From positions 1 to 12,366 of the forward strand of contig JAANWY010000051.1 of assembly GCA_018263655.1 (NCBI GenBank): a DNA stretch of 12,366 nt, given 5' to 3'. The DNA comes from Anaerolineales bacterium (GTDB lineage: Bacteria > Chloroflexota > Anaerolineae > Epilineales > JAANWY01). Below are positions 1-6,734 of this stretch, piece by piece; positions within the stretch are counted from its first letter, which is position 1; each line of letters begins with the position of its first letter. The position numbers were made by a program, and so were the translations under genes. The notes below the pieces were generated by a model. The model was not told the origin of the DNA. It saw only the letters and a program-made list of their open reading frames with translations, and made no database searches.

Positions 1-9
1 GGTAGACGG

Positions 10-50
10 TAGGCACGAATATAGGCACGAAGTGCCTGAGTAGTCACGAA
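10..50. repeat. Short direct repeats with a small hairpin
   Basis: TAGGCACGAA occurs at 10-19 and 22-31, and TAGTCACGAA at 41-50. AGGCAC-gaa-GTGCCT (23-37) is a 6-bp stem with a 3-nt loop. It is probably the remnant of another small intergenic element. No coding potential was seen. Confidence 0.4.
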
Positions 51-64
51 TTGGTTACATTGGT

Positions 65-270
65 GTAACCGTTCAGCCATTAACATAGGAGCGCCGGTTG
101 AGTAGCTTCGTAGCGCCAGCGGAGAAGCGTATCGAAACCAAGCGGGTCTTACCAGAGCAGTTCTCGTTCTCGAGAGCCGCTTGGCTTCGATACACCCTTC
201 CGCGGAGTTCATCCTGAGCTTGTCGAAGGTCTCCAGGGCACTCAGCCGGCGCTACCCCCTGAACGCTTAC
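65..270. mobile_element. MITE-like inverted-repeat element, family A (IS66-type ends), copy 1
   Basis: The ends are GTAACCGTTCAG (65-76) and CTGAACGCTTAC (259-270), inverted repeats differing at one position. Perfect 8-bp direct repeats ACATTGGT flank it at 57-64 and 271-278, as expected for a target-site duplication. Two further inverted blocks lie inside: AGCGCCGG plus TGAGT near 90-103 matches the complement near 241-254, and arms 119-145 / 177-203 share GTATCGAAnCCAAGCGG. The whole unit is therefore a long imperfect palindrome with no room for a transposase. IS66-family elements are known for GTAA-starting ends and 8-bp duplications, so a non-autonomous IS66 derivative is the best reading. 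The interior also holds GTTCATCCTGAGCTTGTCGA (207-226), which resembles a motif scattered in many bacterial genomes. Confidence 0.8.
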
Positions 271-273
271 ACA

Positions 274-303
274 TTGGTTACATAGGAAACTAAGTGGTAT
301 GAT
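274..303 (+). promoter_or_regulatory. Candidate folK promoter at the element junction
   Basis: TTGGTT (274-279), an 18-nt spacer and TATGAT (298-303), with an extended -10 TGg at 295-297. The -35 match is weak (TTG only). Its first five bases lie in the right-hand target duplication of the upstream element, so the insertion would have left the promoter intact. The predicted start of transcription is near 310. Confidence 0.4.
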
Positions 304-310
304 GTTGCAA

Positions 311-340
311 CCACCATCGGACACCATCGGACATCATCGG
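311..340 (+). repeat. Three 10-bp tandem repeats in the folK leader
   Basis: CCACCATCGG, ACACCATCGG and ACATCATCGG follow one another directly just before the folK start region. They fall in the predicted untranslated leader. No function is apparent; slippage could vary the copy number. Confidence 0.6.
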
Positions 341-352
341 GGAATTCACCTA

Positions 353-844
353 ATGCCTACCGTCTACCTCGGTTTGGGTTCGAACCAGGGAGACCGCCTT
401 GAGAATATCAAAAAGGCTCTCCGCATGTTGGAGAGCCAGGTCAATGTGCAGAGCGTATCGTCCGTCTACGAGACAGAACCGTGGGGGGTAAAGGACCAGC
501 CATGGTTCCTGAACATTGCCTGTTCGGCTGAGGGTGATCTGGCGCCGCACGCTCTGCTCGATTTCCTAAAAGACATCGAGCGGCGTTTAGGCCGGCAGCA
601 AGCGGTCCGCTATGGCCCGCGCCGCATAGACATCGATATCCTTTTTTACGAGGACCAGATTGTCCGTCACCCAGAGCTGCAAATCCCGCATCCACAGCTT
701 GGCGAGCGAGCCTTTGTACTGCGCCCCCTGGCCGAAATTGCACCCGGCTTGCAGCATCCGGAGACGGGGAAACCGGTGCGTGCGATGTTGGCCGAACTCG
801 AAGATACCGAAGTGGCCCGCAAAACGGCCTTGGAACTCGAGTAG
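353..844 (+). CDS. folK: 2-amino-4-hydroxy-6-hydroxymethyldihydropteridine pyrophosphokinase
   Basis: This cytosolic enzyme of folate synthesis transfers pyrophosphate from ATP to 6-hydroxymethyl-7,8-dihydropterin, making the substrate of dihydropteroate synthase. The 163-residue protein has the expected family length (~160). It starts with LGLGSNQGDR (residues 6-15), continues with EPWGVKDQPWFLN (42-54), and carries the family signature RYGPRRIDIDILFY (86-99), in which D93 and D95 should bind Mg. HPQLGERAFVLRPLAEIAP follows. An in-frame ATG at 299 would add 18 residues from the 10-bp tandem repeats; the ATG at 353 is chosen because family members begin just before the LGLGSN strand, with GGGG about 10 nt upstream. 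The usual folate neighbours folP and folB are absent, so it stands alone. It converges on the deacetylase gene with an 18-bp gap and no clear terminator. Confidence 0.96.
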   Translation: MPTVYLGLGSNQGDRLENIKKALRMLESQVNVQSVSSVYETEPWGVKDQPWFLNIACSAEGDLAPHALLDFLKDIERRLGRQQAVRYGPRRIDIDILFYEDQIVRHPELQIPHPQLGERAFVLRPLAEIAPGLQHPETGKPVRAMLAELEDTEVARKTALELE

Positions 845-862
845 CCTAGCGTGTTACCAGAG

Positions 863-1921
863 TCAGGGCTGCACGTAGTAGCGCAATACCCAACTCAGCT
901 CGTCGGCGCCATAGCTGCCGTCGATGCGTATCCGCTCAAGTTCGAAAGGTGTTCCCGATGACTGATGGACACCCTGCTTGACGGTAACGGCCCCCCAGTA
1001 GTGCGCCGAGGCCAGGATGGCGATCGTGTTCTCGTCGTACTTCCCCGACGGATAGCTAAAGAACCGAGGCGTGATGCCGGCACCATTTTGGATCGCTTCC
1101 TTGGAGCCGAGAACCTGCCACACCAAGAAGTCGGTGTCTCTCCCTCGTAGGTCTGGGTGATCGCGACTGTGAGCCCCGATTTCGTTACCTGCCTGAGCCA
1201 GCTTCTTCACCTGTTCCCACGTCAAGTACGCCGGCCGGCCTTCGTCGATGAAGTTTGTGATCAAGAAGAAGGTGGCACTGAATCCATACTTCTGCAGTAG
1301 CGGGAAGGCGCGGTCATAGTTGTCCCGATAGCCGTCGTCGAATGTCAAGATGATGGGCTTTTCGGGCAGTGGTTCGCCCCGCGTCAGGTGCAGCAGGAGT
1401 TGATGCAGCGAGATGGTGTGATAACCGTTGCTCTTCAAGTACCGCAGATGGGCCTCGAACTGAGCCGGCGGTATCGACAGCCCTCTACGGATATCGTTGG
1501 CATCAGGTGGCAGTTCTGAGATGTAGTGGTACATCAGAATCGGTACCTGCGCCTCGCGAACCACGCCATCCGGTGGCGGTAGCAACGGCTCGCGAGCGAT
1601 GTAGGGAGTGACCGTTTCCGCCGCCGGCACAGGGACCGCGTGTTGTTCCAAATACGGCAGGTACACACCTTCACCCCCGACGGTCAAGTCGGTGTCTGGT
1701 GCGACCTGGAGCTTGGGCTTCGCTGCGGTCAAGTCGTTGGCGTTCGCCTGCAATACGGTATCGATGAGGTCCTGATCATCGCTTGCCGGCTCAGGATCAA
1801 TCTGAGATGTGCCGGCTTGGCCGACGGGTTGCTCCGACACGGGCACCATCGTCAGTCCCCCGACGATGATTAAGGATACTGCAAGCAGCGCAATGGTTAG
1901 CGCAGTGCGTGTTCGAGTCAA
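863..1921 (-). CDS. Membrane-anchored polysaccharide deacetylase (NodB homology domain, CE4)
   Basis: Predicted metal-dependent deacetylase acting on N-acetylated cell-wall or surface polysaccharide outside the membrane. The 352-residue protein has an N-terminal hydrophobic segment (about 8-26, no lipobox), a low-complexity linker to ~120, then a NodB domain. TFDDGY (193-198) gives the catalytic base and metal Asp, and HSRDHPDL (251-258) gives the two metal histidines H251 and H255. RFFSYPSGKYDE (286-297) is the third motif and LERIRIDG (328-335) lies in the C-terminal part. The start is TTG at 1919-1921, because no other in-frame start fits; GGAGGAGG (1935-1942 on the complement) lies 13 nt upstream, rather far. 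A promoter, TTGACA-N17-TATCCT, reads into it and takes its -35 from the neighbouring palindromic element. Substrate cannot be told: peptidoglycan and exopolysaccharide deacetylases share these motifs. Confidence 0.88.
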   Translation of the reverse strand: MTRTRTALTIALLAVSLIIVGGLTMVPVSEQPVGQAGTSQIDPEPASDDQDLIDTVLQANANDLTAAKPKLQVAPDTDLTVGGEGVYLPYLEQHAVPVPAAETVTPYIAREPLLPPPDGVVREAQVPILMYHYISELPPDANDIRRGLSIPPAQFEAHLRYLKSNGYHTISLHQLLLHLTRGEPLPEKPIILTFDDGYRDNYDRAFPLLQKYGFSATFFLITNFIDEGRPAYLTWEQVKKLAQAGNEIGAHSRDHPDLRGRDTDFLVWQVLGSKEAIQNGAGITPRFFSYPSGKYDENTIAILASAHYWGAVTVKQGVHQSSGTPFELERIRIDGSYGADELSWVLRYYVQP

Positions 1922-1966
1922 GATATTGTCTGTGCCTCCTCCAAGTGAGAATCCAGCGCACGTAAC

Positions 1967-1995
1967 AGGATACTTGAATTCACATGCTTTGTCAA
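1967..1995 (-). promoter_or_regulatory. Promoter of the deacetylase gene with an element-derived -35
   Basis: On the minus strand TTGACA (1990-1995) and TATCCT (1967-1972) are separated by exactly 17 nt. The -35 hexamer lies inside the terminal inverted repeat (1989-2005) of the family C element and points outward. The start of transcription should be near 1960, giving a ~39-nt leader. Confidence 0.6.
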
Positions 1996-2145
1996 GTTCA
2001 TGACCGGCGGGTCAGCAATTCTAATTATGGCTCAGTGATGGGCGAAGGTCTCCTGACCGAGCCCTCTGCGCCTCGGTCAGAGACCTTCGGCGAACGATGA
2101 ACGGCTCAAAATGAGAATTTCTGCCGGCGGTCATGAACTTGACAA
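1989..2145. mobile_element. MITE-like palindromic element, family C
   Basis: A perfect 17-bp terminal inverted repeat, TTGTCAAGTTCATGACC (1989-2005) and its complement (2129-2145), encloses a second near-perfect inverted pair at 2043-2061 / 2072-2089 (18 bp with one bulge) around a 10-nt loop. The regions between also match imperfectly, so the whole 157 bp folds as one long hairpin. No convincing target duplication flanks it. Its right arm overlaps the 3' end of the upstream protease gene and its left arm carries a -35 box for the deacetylase. It is too short to code for a transposase. Confidence 0.75.
2043..2089 (-). terminator. Strong hairpin just past the HtrA stop, possible terminator
   Basis: Arms 2043-2061 and 2072-2089 pair over 18 bp with one bulged base. 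It begins 17 nt beyond the stop codon of the minus-strand protease gene. No U-tract follows, so intrinsic termination is uncertain; it could instead stabilise the 3' end. Confidence 0.3.
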
Positions 2146-3419
2146 TGAACGGGTTCAGATGGACGTTCGCTCAGTGGGGTCTCCAGTGCAACCCGCTCAC
2201 CATCACGCAGCACTTCCAGCGTTATCGTATCACCGATCTCTTGTTCGGCAATGAGTTGGTTCAGGTCTGATTGTCTGCGCACCGGTTGCCCCTCGACGGC
2301 TAGAATGATATCGGCGTCTTTCTTGACCTCGCCGTAGGTGGTCTGAACAGCCTCGACACCGGTGACGAGGCCGGCTTCATCGGCCGGCGAACCGCCGTGT
2401 ATCTCTTCCACCAGCAGCCCCTCACCGACAGGCAGTTCTAGCTCTCTGGCTAGCGCATCGTCGATTGCTCGCCCGCCGGCGCCCAAGAACGGACGTCGGA
2501 CGTAACCGTGGGCGATGATTTCGCGCGCCACGTCAAGGGCGATATTGGACGGTGTTGCAAACCCGAGTCCAACCGAGCCTCCGGAAGGCGATTCGATCCG
2601 GGTATTGATGCCAATCACCTGGCCGCGGGCGTTCAATAGTGGCCCTCCCGAATTGCCAGGGTTGATGGCTGCATCAGTCTGCAGGACGCCCTTGATGTCC
2701 GGCGCATACATGTCGTTGCTCATGAAGCGTCTTTGGACAGCACTAATGCGCCCGACGGTGAGGGACCGCGATAGCCCGAAGGGGTTGCCGATGACGATGG
2801 CCAGGTCGCCGACTGCGGCGGCTTCCGAATTGCCGAATTCTGCAACCGTCAGGCGCTCGAGCGGGACATTCAGCTTTAGGACGGCTAGGTCAGTTGCGAT
2901 GTCGAGTCCGACAAGTTCAGACGGCACCATGTCGAGACCCGGTAACTCGACGACGATGTCTTCGTCGCTTTGGGCATCTCGGACGACGTGATAGTTAGTC
3001 AAGAGATAGCCGTCTTGATCAAAGACGACGCCCGAGCCGGTGACGCCGGCTGAGGTGACCTGGATGTTGGCCACGGCCGGGCTCACCGCCTGATAGACGC
3101 GGGCAACGGCTGCGTCAGCCGTCTGGCGTTGCCAGAAGAGCGCACCGCCGGCCAGCAGTGCGACAGCCATGATGGCCGCGAGGGCCGTCATAACGACAGT
3201 GTGGCGGATTTCTGTTTCCTCCACATGTCCTTCTCGATGGCCTGCCTCGTGAGCCAACTGTAGAAGCTCCTGAACCGCAGAGTTGCATTCCGGGCATTCC
3301 TGCAAGTGAGCCCGAAGGGCCGGAAACCCCCGTCGGACTTCTCGCATGGTCAGTGCTTTTGCGGCGACCTCCTCCATGAAGTCCTCAGTTGGGTGAGCGG
3401 CCGGTGTGTGCTGCTCCAT
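2106..3419 (-). CDS. HtrA/DegP-type membrane serine protease with an N-terminal anti-sigma-like zinc motif
   Basis: Predicted envelope protease or quality-control factor of family S1C. The 437 residues run: H38-x3-C42-x2-C45, the spacing of anti-sigma zinc-finger (zf-HC2/ZAS) domains; a membrane segment (about 75-96); a trypsin-like domain with catalytic H144 (TNYHVV), D177 (DIATDLAVLKL) and S257 (GNSGGPLL); and one PDZ domain (about 310-415). The zinc motif would face the cytosol and the protease the outside. The start at 3419 is preferred over one at 3494: AGGAAGGAG lies just upstream, and the extra 25 residues are not family-like. The last 12 residues (426-437) and the stop come from the family C element. 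The 166-bp gap to the kinase gene upstream holds a 10-bp palindrome, CGCAATTGCG (3468-3477), but no clear promoter. No sigma-factor gene lies in the window. Confidence 0.88.
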   Translation of the reverse strand: MEQHTPAAHPTEDFMEEVAAKALTMREVRRGFPALRAHLQECPECNSAVQELLQLAHEAGHREGHVEETEIRHTVVMTALAAIMAVALLAGGALFWQRQTADAAVARVYQAVSPAVANIQVTSAGVTGSGVVFDQDGYLLTNYHVVRDAQSDEDIVVELPGLDMVPSELVGLDIATDLAVLKLNVPLERLTVAEFGNSEAAAVGDLAIVIGNPFGLSRSLTVGRISAVQRRFMSNDMYAPDIKGVLQTDAAINPGNSGGPLLNARGQVIGINTRIESPSGGSVGLGFATPSNIALDVAREIIAHGYVRRPFLGAGGRAIDDALARELELPVGEGLLVEEIHGGSPADEAGLVTGVEAVQTTYGEVKKDADIILAVEGQPVRRQSDLNQLIAEQEIGDTITLEVLRDGERVALETPLSERPSEPVHCQVHDRRQKFSF

Positions 3420-3585
3420 GTGCTCCTTCCTGAAATTATCAAAAACGCTTACAATAAAGAATGATAGCGCAATTGCGTTCACGTGGCAAAGCATCTATCA
3501 TTCCTCATTCCCGTTGACGTTGGACTAGCAAAAGGGAAGCGGCCTTACGTGTGCGGAGGGTCCTGGTGGTCTGGGGAGAGAAGGG

Positions 3586-5037
3586 CTAGCGACGCTGTTC
3601 CCGGGTGGGTGCTGCCTGCTGACCGCTCGGTCCGTCTACGGGCAGGATCACGTGGACGGTCGTGCCTGCGCCTGGCCGGCTCTCGATCGCCAAATCTCCG
3701 CCGTGCTCCTGGATGATGCGGTAGCTGACAGTCAGTCCCAGCCCCGTGCCATGCGGCTTAGTCGTGTAGAAAGGGTCGAATACGCGCGAAACAACCTCGG
3801 GGTCGATACCGACGCCTGAATCGGCAAATGTCACGTACGCCCTGTCGTTCTTCAGTTCAGTGGCAATCCGAAGCTTGCCGCCATCCGACATGGCCTCGAT
3901 GGCGTTGAGCAGCACGTTCAGGCACACTTGCCGCAGCCCGTTGGGCGCTCCAGTGACGGGCGACAGTGTCTCGGACAACGCGAGTTCCAGGGTGATGTGG
4001 CTGTTGCGAAACTGGCGCTCGAACAGGCCCATCAGGTCAGTGATCATGGCGTTGAAATCCACTGGGACGAGTGCTTCTTCAGCTGGTTGGTAGAGCTGTT
4101 TCAGTAGTCGAGAGACGATGCTGGCTATGCGATCAACCTGTCCTTGGATCACGTCGACGTACTCTTGCTGCGCTTCGGCGTCCCCTTGCTGATCGGCGGC
4201 AAGCAGTTCCACGTACAGGCGCATCGACTGAAGTGGATTGTTGATCTCGTGCGCAATGGCCGCAGCAAGCTGTGTGGCCACGGCCAATTTTTCGCTACGC
4301 ATCATCTGCTCTTGGGTCTCGCGAAGTTCTCTCGTCCGCTCCTCCACACGTTTTTCCAAGTCTCGCGCCAGTGCCCGCGTCTCGGCGTACAACTGCGCGT
4401 TGGCAGTCGCGATGGCAACTTGCTCTGCAATCAGTTGGAGAGCTTCGAGGGTGTCGTCGCCGAGATCAAGGCGCTCATCTCCGCTGAGACTGAAAACGCC
4501 GATGGCCTCCCCGCGTAGCGAGAGCGGTAGAGCCATGCACCAGCGAGCACTTCGTGACCACAGGACGCCGGCATCAGGCCGATGGTGTTCGTGCTCTAGA
4601 TTGTGGGAAATCCAAGCTTGACTGTGACTCACGGCCCATCCAGCGGCCGATGTATCGCGCTGAATGCGCTCTCTGGCGCCGCCGTTCTCGTCAGCAGAGG
4701 CAGTGGGCAGGGTGACGGCGGCCGATGGTCGTGCTGTGTTGGCTACAACATCAAAGGCATCGCCTGCATCATCCAGAAAAGCGATGCAGGCGCGGTCGAA
4801 GGGGATGAGCCGGCGCGTGCTGGTGGTGACAGACCGGAACGCTTCCGACAGATCCAGACTGGCATTGATGGTCAATGCAATATCGTTGAGCGTCTCGATC
4901 TGGCGGGCGCGACGCTCTGTTTCCCGGAACAGCCGGGCGTACCAGAGGAGGGCAATGGTTATCAGGGCAGCGACAACCGTCTGCGCCCCGATCACGATGA
5001 TTTCGGGACTCAAAGGCAGATTCGCTGGATCAGGCAT
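3586..5037 (-). CDS. GAF-domain sensor histidine kinase
   Basis: Membrane-bound kinase of a two-component system. The 483 residues show one N-terminal membrane helix (about 12-33), a GAF-like sensor region (about 48-215) and a coiled coil (about 219-250). The HisKA domain has IAHEINNPL with phosphoacceptor H263. The ATPase domain has an N box around N374-N378 (NVLLNAIEAM), G1 DSGVGI (406-411), F box FDPFYTTK (420-427) and G2 GTGLGL (430-435). All catalytic motifs are intact. There is no periplasmic loop, so the signal is probably cytosolic or within the membrane. The H-box resembles NtrB-type kinases, whereas the only regulator nearby (6735-7517) is OmpR-type, so pairing is inferred from proximity alone. 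The ATG at 5037 has no good ribosome-binding site; no better start was found. Confidence 0.93.
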   Translation of the reverse strand: MPDPANLPLSPEIIVIGAQTVVAALITIALLWYARLFRETERRARQIETLNDIALTINASLDLSEAFRSVTTSTRRLIPFDRACIAFLDDAGDAFDVVANTARPSAAVTLPTASADENGGARERIQRDTSAAGWAVSHSQAWISHNLEHEHHRPDAGVLWSRSARWCMALPLSLRGEAIGVFSLSGDERLDLGDDTLEALQLIAEQVAIATANAQLYAETRALARDLEKRVEERTRELRETQEQMMRSEKLAVATQLAAAIAHEINNPLQSMRLYVELLAADQQGDAEAQQEYVDVIQGQVDRIASIVSRLLKQLYQPAEEALVPVDFNAMITDLMGLFERQFRNSHITLELALSETLSPVTGAPNGLRQVCLNVLLNAIEAMSDGGKLRIATELKNDRAYVTFADSGVGIDPEVVSRVFDPFYTTKPHGTGLGLTVSYRIIQEHGGDLAIESRPGAGTTVHVILPVDGPSGQQAAPTREQRR

Positions 5038-5151
5038 GAGGTGTGAGGGGAAAGGTGGACAAGTATCAGTGGCTCCAATTTCCGTTCTGGGAGGATCGCC
5101 AGACCTGTGTTGAGCGAAGCCGAAGTATCCCTCAGGCAGCCTGGATATGAC

Positions 5152-5247
5152 GATCCAAGCCGAACAAAATTGGATCTACCGAGTATGCCAATACCGAGAC
5201 CGAGGTTCGACGAACCTCGGTCTCGGTAGCCTTGTTCGGTGAGGATC
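5152..5247. repeat. Large nested hairpin between the kinase and lipoprotein genes
   Basis: TACCGAGACCGAGGTTCG (5192-5209) and its exact complement (5211-5228) form an 18-bp perfect arm pair. Outside it CCGAACAA (5160-5167) pairs with TTGTTCGG (5232-5239), and GATCC with GGATC at the edges. It is probably a small palindromic element or a 3'-end structure. The rest of the 269-bp gap 5038-5306 holds no gene and no clear promoter for the kinase. Confidence 0.6.
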
Positions 5248-5251
5248 TATG

Positions 5252-5278
5252 TGACGGGGTCGCAGCGCGACCCCGTCA
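5252..5278 (-). terminator. GC-rich hairpin downstream of the lipoprotein gene
   Basis: TGACGGGGTCGC (5252-5263) pairs perfectly with GCGACCCCGTCA (5267-5278) across a 3-nt loop. It lies 28 nt past the stop of the minus-strand lipoprotein gene. No U-tract follows, so factor-independent termination is only possible, not shown. Confidence 0.45.
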
Positions 5279-5306
5279 TCATCACGCTCTACGGAAGCGA
5301 GATTAG

Positions 5307-5831
5307 TTAGTAGCGCTGCGTTGCCAGGATGGGCAGCACAAACTGCACGTCACCGGCTAGATCGGTGTTGGATGCAAACACGATCTTGGACGGACTGGCT
5401 TGCGGACCCTGGAACAGGCGCTCACCTTCGAGAGTGTACACGGTGGGACCGTTCGCAGTGCCCTCATGGATGCGGCCGTCGGCGATGGTCCAGACGGGGG
5501 CGCCGCTCGCTTGGGCGCCCTCGTAGATGGCCCCATCCTTGACGGTGAACAGCTTCTCGCCGCTCTCGTTGGCGCCGCGGAAGACGGTCGCGCCGTTGAA
5601 GAACAGGATTACCTGGTTCTGCGAGACGGAACCCTGGTAGACTCGCTGGCCCTGAAATGAATACGCGAGGTTGGTCTTCTGCGCGTCAGAGAACAGGCGG
5701 GTCTCGCCAGCCGCAACCTCAGCACCGCTGACAGCTTCGCCTTGCGGCTGCGCCGGCGCTTGAGCCGGGACACAAGCCGCCAGGGCTAGGACGACGATCA
5801 AAACACTAAACAAGATTGCACGGTTCTTCAT
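5307..5831 (-). CDS. Putative lipoprotein with ~19-residue beta-repeats (paralogue 1)
   Basis: I do not recognise a named family. The 174-residue protein has a lipoprotein signal peptide with a LAAC box, cleavage before C20, then a short Ala/Pro/Gln-rich linker. About five repeats of ~19 residues follow, of the pattern [VIF]-[YFH]-x-G ... G ... DG (for example VFRGANESG and IYEGAQASG). The pattern faintly resembles MORN or beta-solenoid repeats and suggests a small beta-sheet domain on the outside of the membrane. It ends in LPILATQRY, as does its neighbour 67 bp upstream, the product of a tandem duplication. The ribosome-binding site AAAGGAGGG stands 12 nt before the ATG, the same spacing as in the paralogue. 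Function is unknown; a role in the cell envelope is inferred from the anchor and the neighbouring sensor and protease genes. Confidence 0.8.
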   Translation of the reverse strand: MKNRAILFSVLIVVLALAACVPAQAPAQPQGEAVSGAEVAAGETRLFSDAQKTNLAYSFQGQRVYQGSVSQNQVILFFNGATVFRGANESGEKLFTVKDGAIYEGAQASGAPVWTIADGRIHEGTANGPTVYTLEGERLFQGPQASPSKIVFASNTDLAGDVQFVLPILATQRY

Positions 5832-5898
5832 TGTGGTTGAATTCCCTCCTTTTTAGGAATTGGGGTGTGAATGTGGAAAACACGATACTCAACTCAAA

Positions 5899-6453
5899 CT
5901 AGTAGCGCTGTGTTGCCAGGATGGGCAGCAGAAACCGCACGCTGCCCGTGAGGTCAGTGTTGGCTGCGAACACGACTTGAGAACCATCGGCAGTTGCGCC
6001 CTGGAAAAAACGGTCACCTTGGATCACGTACACGGTGGGACCGTTAGCCGTACCCTCATGCACGCGCTCACCGTCGATGGTCCAGACGGGGGCGCCACTT
6101 GCTTGGGCGCCCTCGTAGATGGCCCCATCCTTGACGGTGAACAGCTTCTCGCCGCTCTCGTTGGCGCCACGGAAAACGGTCGTGTTGTTGAAGAACAGGA
6201 CCGGCTGGCCCTGCGAGACGGTACCCTGGTACACGCGATTGTTCTCAATCTCGAACGCAAGGTTGGTCTTCTGGGCATTCCCAAATAACCGAACCTTGCC
6301 GGCAGCAACTGGCTCTCCAAGCTCGATCGCCTGTTCAGCCGAGGGCGCGGCAGCCTGCTGGACCGAACTGCGGCCTAGGTAAAGGCCGATCAGCCCACTG
6401 CCCAAGGCGATGGCGACGACCAAGACAACCAGGAGAATCTCGCGACTCTTCAT
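5899..6453 (-). CDS. Membrane-anchored beta-repeat protein (paralogue 2)
   Basis: A 184-residue paralogue of the adjacent lipoprotein with the same ~19-residue repeats (about residues 74-165) and the same C-terminal LPILATQRY. It differs at the front: in place of a lipobox it has an uncleaved-looking hydrophobic anchor (about 6-26, with no Cys), so the two copies use different ways of attaching to the membrane. A start at 6465 would overlap the ribosome-binding site AAAGGAGGG; the ATG at 6453 restores the 12-nt spacing seen in the paralogue and is chosen. The 281-bp region upstream (6454-6734) holds a candidate operator/promoter but no gene. A 108-bp stretch is 104/108 identical to the paralogue, far above the flanks. 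Biochemical function is unknown. Confidence 0.8.
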   Translation of the reverse strand: MKSREILLVVLVVAIALGSGLIGLYLGRSSVQQAAAPSAEQAIELGEPVAAGKVRLFGNAQKTNLAFEIENNRVYQGTVSQGQPVLFFNNTTVFRGANESGEKLFTVKDGAIYEGAQASGAPVWTIDGERVHEGTANGPTVYVIQGDRFFQGATADGSQVVFAANTDLTGSVRFLLPILATQRY

Positions 6454-6644
6454 CAGAAGTGACATCCCTCCTTTTCCGACTTTCGTGATGAACTCTGAAA
6501 CACACTTTAGACAGCGCTAGCAAGACGACTGCGATTGCGAGCTGGGCAGAGCGTGTTTCAGGCGGTGTCCTCACCTACAGGTTACTTTGCGTCTATCTTC
6601 TCTGCTTGACTTCAGCACAACCTCGTACGCTGTCCCACTCTCGT

Positions 6645-6673
6645 ATAATAGTTTATCACACTTTGATAACTTG
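6645..6673 (-). promoter_or_regulatory. Candidate promoter and operator upstream of the beta-repeat genes
   Basis: TTATCA (6653-6658) and TGATAA (6664-6669) form a dyad with a 5-nt centre. On the minus strand TATTAT (6645-6650) lies 17 nt from a poor -35 (CAAGTT, 6668-6673), placing the dyad in the spacer, a common repressor or activator site. The leader would be ~185 nt. CTGAAACAC (6495-6503) and its complement (6553-6561) lie within that leader. Confidence 0.3.
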
Positions 6674-6734
6674 TGAGTTTGTATAGCGTTATCGAAACGT
6701 TGGCATCGGGTTGGCGTGAGCCTCAGAGAGCCGG

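Noticed and set aside
73..327. 84-codon minus-strand frame
   Set aside because: It covers the inverted-repeat element at 65-270 and has no recognisable protein features.
2515..2991. 158-codon plus-strand frame
   Set aside because: It is antisense to the protease domain, whose catalytic motifs are intact on the minus strand.
3420..3494. N-terminal extension of the HtrA gene to 3494
   Set aside because: The ATG at 3419 has an adjacent ribosome-binding site and the extension is not family-like.
6335..6574. 79-codon minus-strand frame overlapping paralogue 2
   Set aside because: It is out of frame with a supported gene and without a domain.
6644..6649. Perfect TATAAT on the plus strand
   Set aside because: There is no -35 at 16-19 nt and no plus-strand gene nearby; a minus-strand -10 at the same place fits the gene order better.
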